From: Cardiocondyla obscurior
Lineage: Eukaryota; Arthropoda; Insecta; Hymenoptera; Formicidae
DNA length: 64,000 nt
Direction: 5' to 3'
Assembly: GCF_019399895.1 (NCBI RefSeq)
Contig: NC_091873.1
Coordinates: forward strand, 3,852,001 to 3,916,000
The notes under the pieces are model-generated. The model was not told the origin of the DNA. It did not search any database and worked only from the letters and a program-made list of their open reading frames with translations. Made by a program: the position numbers and the translations under genes. Shown here in pieces: positions 42,801 through 54,800 of this stretch (position 1 is the stretch's first letter; each line of letters begins with the position of its first letter).

Positions 42801-45800
42801 TTTTTTTTTATTTTTATAACATGAACATTCACTTTAGTCGAAGGAAGATTTCTTGACCATTTTGATACAAGAGTCTCGTAAAGTAAAAACATTTATATCT
42901 ATATCGAGCATCAGTTTGTTGTGAACAATAGCTGTAAGTATTGCGCATGCTGCGACATAAATGTTATTTACACTACGTTGATTTGAATTTAATTTATTTT
43001 ACGAATAATGCATTAATAATTTGTTTTTAAAATCAGCAAATAAATAGAAAAACACGCTGTTTTAACGTATTGATTGCCATGTCACATATGTGTCGTACAT
43101 ATGAATGACACTTGTTGTTTTTTCAGAGTGTCACGCCATTCAAACATGAATGACATGCAATTTTATAACAATAATATCATAACTAAAAGTTATGTTTTAT
43201 AGGAAAGCAGTAAATCGTGAGAGAAAACGTGTTTGCCATCTTGAGTGTTTTTTTTTTTTTTTTTTCCTCCTAGATATGAAACTATCATTTATAAATGACG
43301 CGGAGATCGATATGTTAATCTATGAAAGTGATTTACATCGTATTGAAAATGACACGCGTGAGAGTTTGATGTCTATTCTTCAAAATTTTACAGTTACATT
43401 AAACGCGAGACCGCGCAGTTCTTCGGGGTCGACGAGGAATCGGAGGCTGCGGAGAAGCAGAGATGGCTGGACCGACGGCGTCGCATGGCGTCGAGGAAGT
43501 ACGGAGCGCTGGTACCGGAACACAGGCCGCCGGATCCGGACATCACTCGGGACGTGCCGGACACGACCGAGACACCGGAAGTAAGTGCATTGTACCTACC
43601 ATGCGGATATACGCTCTGGACGCGATTATAATCACATTGAGCGATCGTAATCGACGATAACACGAGAGGCTTGCCTGCGTCAGCAGGATAACAGGCGGGA
43701 GCGAATTAAAAAATATTTTCAAGCGGTTAATAGAAACGTCTGAGTCAATTAGTTAACGTTTAACCGCATTATTGTTTAAAGGAAGGTAGCCCTGATATAA
43801 TATGTGGATTATTTTGATCAAGTAGCTCGCGTATCTAAATTTGACATGGAACGTATATTAATAAGTAATTAATAATATTATAAATAAGTATTAATAAGTA
43901 ATTAATAGTCGAAAATTATTTATCGCTCCGGGCTATTATTACACATAATTAAATGATCTGTTATTGAATAATTGCACTAGATTGGAAGGAGCGGTGGTAT
44001 TAATTTAATCATTCTTTCGTAAATTTGACTTGATCGCTTTAGCGTGGAAATTAGGGATTTCAGGAAATTGTAATAAAAAAAAACATTTCTGAATATTCAT
44101 AGGGTGTCACTCTCAGACGATGGCAGCAACCAGTACGAAGGAAAGATTCTGTAGCGAGAATGACGCTGTCGGGTCTTCATTACATTGTCGAGGTGAGTTA
44201 TCGTCCCATTTCTAACTTTTCGGTCTTAATTGTGAAGTCTGCTTTAACAATTTCTTGCCTTTACAAAATAACGCAAAGTTCTTCGGCTGAACGAATTATT
44301 CGTCACAACGTTGCCATCAAATAAATTAGCTTAATTAATTATTGCAATAATTAAAAAACGCACTTCTCAAATTGTTAATCATCGCGGATTTGCCTAGTTA
44401 ATTCTTGATTAATTGAAATATTTAATACGCGTACCCGTGTCTCTATTTAAACCTCGAAATGTTTAATTAATTAATTAATTAATTCATCCGGCTGTTCTCT
44501 TTTGTGCAATTTTATCTTTACCGCGTCGAGATTGCGGGCCTCGATAAATATACGAGATAAACTGAATGCATGTGTACACAAGTCCGTAATAACGCGCATA
44601 AGTCCGCGGATGAATTTATTAGGATCGCTCAGCCCGAATCGCGCGACGTAATTAGCCGGCCGGGTGTAAACCGCCTTCGTTGAATTACATTACATTAACC
44701 CTAAAGTTTAGATTAGCCAAAGTAGAGTAATATTCCAGTCATAAAAGTGGAGCGACCTGCACGCCCGTCGCCCCATTACGTAACTTCGGTTTTAGTTTAC
44801 GCCAGAAGGGCTTATTTCCGCTCGCGCCAACTTTGCGCGCCCGCCAAGCTAAGACGAAATTTCACCTACGAATTATTCAGGTGTTTCACTGCATGCGATT
44901 ATTTCGCAAATATTATGTTACATACGGCTTGCTCGAAAAACGGCAGTCAAGCACATATCTGGGAATTTGATACAATTTTATTCAAACTTTGCGTTTGAAT
45001 TGTTTGTCGAAAGATTCGTGAAAATATAAGGGCTAGGTTTGTGAAATTTTAAGCATTTCTCAAAGCTTCTTGTATTTTATTCCTCGTTATTGGCTATATA
45101 TTTTTATAGAGCTTTGTTTTCTCTAAAATAAACATGTTTCAAATTTTTATTTTTATAATTTAAATTAATTAGTTATGTCGTTTTTGTAGCTTTCAATTAC
45201 GATTTTTAAAAACTAGAGTTATTGCTCTTATAGCCTTTAATAAATTAATAATTTTTTTTTGAAAACGAACGACCAAATCGCAGTCTATCCATTACAGAAA
45301 TTAAAAAAGAGTTTGTACAAATTATTTTAGCACTTGTCAAGAGAAAGGTAAAGTAAAAAAAAAAAAAAAAAAAACGAGGAAAAAGATAAAAAAAAACGCG
45401 TGATGTTACGTAAAAAAGGTTTCAAAGGTTTTTAACACATACCTATAACGCTTCGAATCTCATATCTTTTGGAACTAATTTAATCTCTTTCTCTCTATAT
45501 TTTAAATAATTTACTAGTAAAAGGCGCACAGTCGTAGCGACATATACGTGAATAATCCAACAGAACTTTATCAGCTCTCGACTATTTAGAGATAGTAGTT
45601 TCTTTTATAATTCTAAAAAAATACGTTGTTTATTTCGACATACATATAAATGATCAAAATTGCATAGATGTTTACGAAATTAATTGTTAAATTTTTACGT
45701 TTGAAATAACAAAGTAAATAATTTATTGCGACACGGGAGCGAAAACAATGCTGGCGTTCCGCGCTGACAACGTTTTGCCGATTATCGCGAAATGTGCTCG

Positions 45801-48800
45801 GATTTATACTTTTTTTTTTTTCTTTACTGTCGATCGGCCGTTTGAATTCATCGAGCGGCGGCCACACGGGCGCGATGTATTCTTCTTGCGGACGGCCGGC
45901 TGGCCATATTTCAAAACTTACCACTTAACTAGAACCGTTCGGACAACGGGCAGAGCGTACATTCGCCGCAGGGAAGTGTGTGCATTCCCTTTTGTACACA
46001 TGGCCGTTAAAATATTTCTCGTGCGACCCAAAAAGCCGTCCGAGCCGCTAGTTTAAATCGATTCCAAGTCGAACGAAGAATTCACGGCCGCTCGCGAGCA
46101 TTTTTATGCATTAAGACGCGCCGTCCTGAGCATTTTAAACTTTCATCGCGAATTTTAGCTTCCCTTCATTTTGCAGCCTTACCAACAAACTTGCGCGTGA
46201 AATTGATCGAAATTGTGAAACTAATAGTAGCCAGCAACAAATTTTAACATGCTTCTTTACTTTCTTTATATTTCATTATCGTCATGGAAATTATTTTGAA
46301 AGGAACTTTACGCTATATAATTTATAGAATTGAAATTAGTTAAAATTTTAAATTTTACATTTTAATTAGGTATTATATGTTGCTCGCATATATTATTTGT
46401 CTCCAGACTGTTTTTCTTTTCTCCTACGTTGTTTTTTGTTTTTTTTTTTTTTATTCGATTACTACAAAATATCATTGTGTTTCTGTTAATATACTTTTCG
46501 TTGTTACCAGGATTACGTTGCGTTCCGGGTGTTGTAAACGAGCGGAACGAATCGGGCGATTTCCGTTGATAATTCCGTATTGTTCGGCACGATTTTTCTC
46601 GACGCTGTGGAATTATTGAGCGAGAGGGAACCGTAGTACAAAGCCCGCGAAAATGAGGTCCGAAAAACGATACGAATTAATTTTACCGCGATCCGTTCCG
46701 CGCGATCAAATCACAATTCTGCGAGCCTCGCGATTTGCGCACCGGCAATAACGAAATTTATTAAGCGGAAGCACAGCCCGCGCTCTGCTTAAACCGTTTC
46801 GCAAACCCCTTTTTAATAGCGACTATAACATATAGTGTTGAAACAAAAGCTGGGCCATAATATACATTTCCATCACGTGCGCACGATATTTTGAAATAGA
46901 TTGCCCGAATATACTATATTTTTTTTTTTTTTTTTTTAACATTGGCGTGTATTTCTTTATTCCGTTTTCCAATTTTGTTACCGTTCTATTTTTCTCCTCT
47001 CTATTTCGTAATAGCCGTATTTAAGATAAAAAGAATATTTAGCCCGACGTTTTTATTGAGTTACGCTACTCCGTTTTAACAGCCTGCCAAAAATGTCCGT
47101 GTTATAATCGCCGGTGGGAAAGTTGTGGCGCAAAAAGTATATAGCATCCACTTTATATGCGTGCCGAGCGGAACAAAGTACCCGGTGAAGTTTGTCTGAA
47201 AAAAAAAAGCGCGGCCGCGTCGCGATCAGGGTAACTCCGATCTTACTTAATAACGGAGTTTGTTGAATTTCCGCTAATAAATGACGCCGATGTCTTCTTG
47301 TTACGTCGCGTCGCGCTCGGGCCGTGTAAATTTTAATAAAAACTCACGCGTGCACCGCGCCGCCATTAATTACGTCTCTTCAGCGGGACGCATAAAGGGC
47401 GAGTAAAGCAAGTTACAGGGGTAATCTACTCCCCTTCGTTACGCCGACCTAAGATTTAAAACACTTCGTTACGCGCGACGGACGCGACGCGTACTTCTCT
47501 CTCTTTCTCCTATCCCTGTACTTCATCTTCCCTTTTAATTTCGCGGGAAATGGCGAATTGCGCACATTTCCGCGTTCATGCGAGGAGTAAATAAGGAAGT
47601 TCTACCCATCTCCCGCAAAGGGACGAGAGGCGAAGGTTTATCTTATCCCCGATTCCGAAGGTTTAATCGTGCAGTTTGTGCACATTTTCTCCTCAATTGC
47701 GAGAGAAGTTCGGCAATCCGAAAAGACTTCGAAAAGCGAACCTTCACAAAAAAAAAAAAAAAAAAATGACGTACTACTGAGAATCTAATCACAGCGATTT
47801 TCTATTTCAATTGATAAACTAAGGTCCCGAGAATGAAAAGATCTTCGAGGAAAATCTAATTTTCCCGCTTTTTGTTACCGTCGCGGAAAAAAAGAAAAAG
47901 ATATTGAAAAGTTATTAAAATACGAAAGTTTATAGTACCTACTTTATAATTTACTAATAATACAAGCTTTAAATAATATTTTTTAATATTTTTCTCGTCG
48001 TTCATTCCAGGAAATTTTTATTTAGTAATAACCCAACAAAGTGTTTTACAGATCCTTTGTAATGTTATGTGTCGATTAAAGATTATATTTTTTTTTTAAC
48101 TAAATTCAGATTAAATAAATAAATTTGTAAATAAATTTTAAACGTCCAGAGATACATTAAAATATACGCGGAAAATACAAACAGCGCATATATTTGTCGT
48201 AAATAAAAAAAAATAACGTTAACATTTATTTGATTTAATACTATTATTTGATACAAATAATGTAATGTAAAATTATGTTCTGCAAAATGAGTACACGGGA
48301 TAATTTCCATAGCGCGTGAATATATTTATTTTTCCGAAGCGCATCCGTTATGCAACTATAATAAAACAGATTAAGAAAATAGTGAGGAAAATGTTCAAGA
48401 TCATATTAATGTTTCACATCTTATAAAAAGAAAGAAAAAAGTACCATAAATTTTTGTATATAATAATTTTTTAATATCTTCTACATTTTCTGGAATATTA
48501 TTTAAAATAAGAAAAACAATTTTTAATTAAGTATGTTTGATTTTTTAAATTAAATATTAAGAATTAAAGAAATGCCTTATAATTTAATTTACGTTATATG
48601 AATATGAATTCTATTTTTGGAACGATTTTTTTAGAGGAATTTTTGGATTGCTAGTCTTTCTTGTAGCAGTAACATTTTTAAAGAGAGTAAATGTATGAAA
48701 GATACACGATTATCGATTCTTTGTCACCAAATTTTCGTGCCTCTATAAGCCTGGTAGAAACGTCGGAAGGTCGATACACTAACTACGACCATTTCGAAGT

Positions 48801-51800
48801 CGCAATTGCGCGGTCGCATCCAGCGACAGTCGTTAATGCCGGATTATGCAGATCTGCGTTTAATTATATGCTCGCAAAATGATGGATTTTCCAGTGAATG
48901 CTCATTACGCGTTTGCCATCATCGCTGATCGATATTAATGGCGAGCCAATAGTGTAATCTAATAATGTCGATACGAATTAATCAAGTTCGGAATTATTAC
49001 CAATCGTTATCATCGAATCAAAAAATGAGGACCTTTCGCCTTCTTCTCGACGGCTTTCAATGACAACTTCGCAAACGTGACGTTCTATTCGGGATTTAAT
49101 TTAATTTTATCAGATGAAAAGATTTTCTTTTAATTTCCGCGTAATTAGTTCTGCTATCGTGTGAACTTGACGAATTAAAAACGGGAAGGAAAAAAAAGTA
49201 AAAGGGAAAAACAGCAAATATTAGTTTTAATCATTGAAATCTGACGGGTTAACAAACGAAAAATGCCGTAAAATTTAGATATGCGATGAATTCGTCTAAT
49301 TGAAATTGCGTTTGATCTAATGGAATGCTAATATAAATATCTTATATTTTTATTTGTCAAAGAATTTACAACGCAAATTGAGATATTTAATGTGGCCGAA
49401 GAATGAATGTGAGATATGTGTTTTCTCTTGATATAATGCCGGGCCCGTTAAAGCGGAAAAATTCCGCGCGAGCGGGGTCCTGCACCTCTGTGAAATCCGA
49501 CGGAATTTAATTTCGTGCACGGCTTGCGGGAATTAACATTCACCCTGTTTATTGCTTCGTATCGAAACCCGCCGATCGGATTTTATACTGTCGCGGCACG
49601 GTTCTCGGTCGTTAATCGTCGTCCTCGCAATTGCACCGAGTATTTTGAAAAATGCGTCGGATCGTTTTGGAAAATTGGAAAGCCCCTCACTCTTCCATTA
49701 TCGCTACGTTGTAACCGACGGGAAGAGATTTTTCGTGAAAATATTCCGCAAAAATTTCAAGTATACTTCGTCACTCGTCATTCGAAGTTTCTTTGAGATA
49801 TTTTCAAACGCTCTTGAAACGCTCGTTTATTAATTACCTAATTTTTGCTCATATTTACGAGACGCTGAAACGTGAAACGATGAAACGAAATGGATCGTTA
49901 CGTTTTCCGGAGTGAAAGCTGGTCCGCTGGCGGAATTTTGTCGATTTATTCTACGACGGCGTGTATTCTGCTGGTGGATTTGCTTGACAAAGACGTTGTC
50001 TTGTTAGCCGAAGAACAGGACGGCCGAAGAAACAATATCGGCGGAAGTTGCGAACTTAAACTACCGTTTAATGCTGCTAGTTTTACCAAGTTTCGAAGGC
50101 AAGACGCCCGGGAGGGTAGGGTGCACGGTCGGACACGCGGTGGCTGCCGACTGGTTTGCACTTACTACTGACTGCCGGCAGCCAGTAGGTGCCAGCGAGT
50201 GGACGACCGGTTGAACGGGCAGCCGTGCGTGAGTGTGCTTTCGACAGCTCTGACAGTTTATTAGCGGTGTCGACACCGTAACTGGGATGTAGCCGGTCGT
50301 AGCCCGGCGATTGCCGCGAAACTTTGCACGTCGATTTCCAACGCCCTGTTTCCCTGAGAATCGCCGCGAGATAGTTCGCGTGCTCCCAAGATCTCTTCGT
50401 TGAATCTCTCAACGTTCGAGACAGCAAGCTCGTTAATCATAAATCCGGAGGCTATTTCGTGACCTTCGATCAAAATCTGTCGATCAAATATATTTTGTTT
50501 TACTTTGTTCTTATCGTTTTATTGTACTTTTGGTTTTTCCCCCCTCCCCCCCAACGGTTTGGCTTCTATTAGCATAAAATTTCTGTAAGAAAAATTGGCG
50601 AACACGCTAAATTTTTAGGACTACGATTTCCATGTGACTGAAATATTATTATGTGTTTTTAGACGTTGACAAGGCAGCGTCCTCGCGAACGCTCACAGTC
50701 GCGCAGCTTTCCACCAAGTACGATGATGTATCTGACAAGGCAGGGAGGAGATCTCGACAGCGGACAGGACGAGGATGAGGCCTTCTTCGAGAGACCTCCG
50801 CCGCCACCGCCACCCCTTCCGCCACCGCCATCATATCAGCAATCACAGACGCAAATCGATCAAGTCTCCAGTGGATTAGCTAAGGACGAAGAGGTCGGTG
50901 CGAAAATAACGGATATTCTTGACAGCACGCAGGACCTCACCAGTGTTGAGTTAGTTGGGTAGGTTTCACGAAATCAAAGAATATCTGGCAATTACGACAA
51001 ACGCGTCGTGATTTTAGAATTCTACTGTTTTTTTTTATTTTATTTTTTTTTTTATTTTTTTGAGGTAAAATTTTTTGGAAAAAAGGATTTTTTTTTTTTT
51101 TGTTAATTAAAATTATTAAATTACACTTTTTTTTTTATCTTCGAACAGCGAGAGATTGGATGCTTTCTTCCTGCAGGTTTGCACAACAGAAGGATGACAG
51201 AACGGCGGTCGATGGGCAAGTCAGACGACCCAGGTCGACCACGAGGGACCATTATATTTCCAGGTGAGAGTTGTTCTTTTGTAATATTTACTCAAGTTCT
51301 TCGAAAGATTAAATACCACAGTTTTACTCGAACGTCGTATTTTCAGCAGCTAATTTAATAAATTAAAAATAACGATCTTTCATGAGTACGTATTACTTTA
51401 GGAATCAAAAACCACGTGTGCGTTAAATATAAAGAAAAAAAAAAAAAAAAAAAAAAAATTATATTTCCGAGCTTCAAAGCTAATTCATAGAAGGCCCTTT
51501 GCTTTTGAATTTTTCGTAATCCGAGAGATAACCATGACGTTTAAACAATGTAAGAGCTACGTGCTAGATGTTCACCAGAACTTCCTTCGTACGTAAGCAA
51601 AAGTAAAATAGACTTGTCGCCGACCGAGAAACAGTATACAACGAGAAAGAGATTACAGAAAAACAAGTTGGAGCAGGTCGAAGTACGACGAGCCGCCTCC
51701 GGCAGGGGGTACGAGGGTGTCGCAGGACGAAGGAACGACTTCCCGTGGCCGGGAAGTAGCCGGGGCCACAAGGATTTCCCGCAGCACAATCGATCGTGTC

Positions 51801-54800
51801 TTCGATAACAGCAATCGGCGGCGATACGGCATGGGCATCGTCGGTCGCTTCTTCGGGTACGTACTTTTTTTTTTTTTTGTACTTTATTACGAAGCTCGAA
51901 ATAAATTACATTCCTGTCAGACCTGTCTTAATTGGAAAGCAATTAAGGTGCCGCATATGACGCGCAGGTTCAGAAAGAGAGAGCCCGAGGTCTGTAGTTT
52001 TAGATGGAATATTTAAAATGAACTCTACTAATTAATCTATTTTCGCGCCCAAGCTGGATTAAATGTATAATTAATAAATTTTTACGCATGTTATTCTCCG
52101 CGGTAATGCTCTAATAATGCGCCAGCTAGAGGTATTAATTAAATTAACATCGATTAATTATTACTGACTGGCATATGGCTCGCAACGTGAAATTGGTATA
52201 ATAGTAAAATTTATTATCGGCACGTTTCGCGAACGCCATTATTTATGTAAGAAGGCGTTTCGTTTATTAGCGAAACTGAAATTACAGCGAGTGGACTGAT
52301 GAAGGTAATTCAAGTTTAGCGAGTTAAAGTTTTTCTATTTCTTTCGTTATTCCAGGCGGTCCTTTCGCAAAAGCGTTGCGCACAAACCGGATATAAAGAA
52401 GCAATTGGACAATTTCGAGGATCACCGACCGTATTTCACCTACTGGATCACTACTGTGCAAGTATTGATTCTGATAATATCGCTGGCCTGTTACGGATTC
52501 GGCCCCGTCGGGATGGATCTCAACCATCGATCGGGATTGGTGAGCAGATAGAAATCACTATTTACTCCGGCTACGGTTATTTACGATTGTCAGTCACTTC
52601 TTAAAGCCCCTGGCTCGGAATTTTCGTCGAGTTTATTGAAAAGCTAATCTCGCTGAAAATAAATTCAAGCGTTTTTACGGAAAGAAGACGAGGCTTTCTT
52701 TTATTTACACTTTTACTGGAGCAAATTATTCCGAGTTCACTCAATCACGTTTAAAATAACAAGTGATAACTGATCACTCCAAGCTACAACTACAAAAATG
52801 CTTTCAGTCTATCCGAAACTCGAATTAATCTATTTTAAGCTTTATTTAAATCAGCCGTTTTTGTTTAATGCAAAAAGAAAAAAAAACATGTAAGTACGTT
52901 TGCAGAAGTCTAAGTTGAACTTGTGTGCAGGTTCTCGTGACGAGTCTGTCGTTGCAACAAGTCGACTACCAGGAACCCGCCAACTTCTGGTTAGGCCCAA
53001 GGGCTGCGGATTTAATCCATCTCGGCGCGAAATTCGCGCCGTGTATGCGTCGTGACATCAAGATCCTGAAGGAGATCGACATGTGGCGGGAAAAAGAACG
53101 AGACACCGCCTGTTGCATCAGGAACGACGATTCCGGCTGCGTTCAATCCAGCAAAGCAGAGTGTTCTGTAAGTTTCCTCAATTGTTCCGGCAGCATTAGT
53201 AACATACCGTTGGCTCTTCACGGTTCTACAGTTCATGACTATAAAATTTTCTTCCATGCGCGCCCAACAGGTCCGGGGACTGAGATCCGCCGCTATGGTA
53301 AATTACGTAACATATACTTCCATTTTTAGCCCCCCTTTCCTTCTCTTCTTCTCAAAAAGAGCGGAAAGAAGAAGAGAATATATTTTTGATTTATTACGTA
53401 CTGCTAGCGCCGCAATATTTTATCTATTAATTTTGCCGCATAATTTGTGTTGCTAATAAATCGCACATTAGGACAATTGTTGTTAACTGTTGTAAATTAT
53501 GCACGTTGCAATATATATTTAGGAGATTGGAAAATATCTCATCTCGAAAACCGTTCTTCGCTGACAGTGAGGTTAATTGCGATTATGTTGAATCCCGCAG
53601 AATACGATATCCATCTGGAAGAAATGGGGACCCGGTGACAGCGGACCCGGCGGCCGTATTAGCGGATCAGTTTGCGGACTGGACCCGAAATTTTGCGACG
53701 CCCCGGCAAGCGTTGCGCCTTACGAATGGCCAGACGACATCACCAAGTGGCCAATCTGCCGGAAAACCAATCCCTTTAACCAACGTTTCAGGTGAGATAC
53801 TTGCCCCTGTAAATTTCCTTAAATGTCCTGTGTAAAGATCTTGATTTACGACCATTAAGATAATTGTGAAAAACGCGAAAAATTAACGAATTTCTTGACA
53901 GTAAAAACGCGGGTCAACGGGGCAACTTCCCCATCGGTCGTTACAAGGATAAGATGGCAGAACACATGGTGTGTGAGGTGATCGGTCATCCGTGCTGCAT
54001 CGGGATTCACGGGATGTGTCGGATCACCACGAAGGAGTACTGCGATTTCGTCCACGGTTACTTTCATGAAGAGGCGTCCTTGTGCTCCCAGGTGGAGTGT
54101 TTACACGACGTATGCGGGATGATACCGTTCCTACATCCGGAATGGCCAGACCAGTTTTACAGATTGTTCACAACTATCTTTCTTCATGCCGGGTAATGAC
54201 TTGCGATAAAGAACTAATTAAAACATTTGTTTTAAAAAACCAAAGTTTAATTAAATCTACGTGATTTTTCGCATTAAATTAATTCAAAGGGGAAAACTTT
54301 GGAAAATAGTGTATTTATTTCAAACAGTAAACTCTCAATAAGTAAAATTAATTTATCGTTAAATAAATGAATGAAAAAAACAAACGTTTATCTATTTTTA
54401 TTGAAATTTAATGAAATAAAACTAATCAATTAGTATAAATATATTACTCAAAGAAATAAATGTTTTATTTATTTGTTTATTGTAATAAATTGGTTTTTCA
54501 GAATCGTCCACTTGATAATTACATTGCTGATCCAATATTTTCTGATGAGGGATTTGGAAAAACTGACAGGCTCGATACGCATCGCTTTAATCTATTTTAT
54601 TGGTGCGCTCGCTGGGAATTTGGCCAGTGCAATATTTGTCCCTTACAGGGCAGAAGTAAGTATTTGAATTTTTTCGCTTATTAATAATACGAAAAAAAAT
54701 TATATTACATATTAATAATAAAAACAGATATTCGCAAAAGCATTCTTTTTATTTTTTAATAAAAATTAATATGGCCTTTGAGAAATTTCAGATAATATTA

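Larger units (their letters stand above)
44193..50662 (+). other. 6.5-kb iRhom intron 7
   Basis: Phase-0 intron with donor GTGAGT and acceptor TTTTTAG. It holds a (TTAA)n run at 44463-44483, A runs (about 45357-45374 and 47746-47766) and a GC-rich patch at 50080-50430 just upstream of exon 8. No gene is supported inside. Confidence 0.75.

Noticed and set aside
43192..43584. 130-codon ORF reading through exon 6
   Set aside because: It runs through exon 6 in the wrong frame; the true iRhom frame there gives hallmark conserved sequence.
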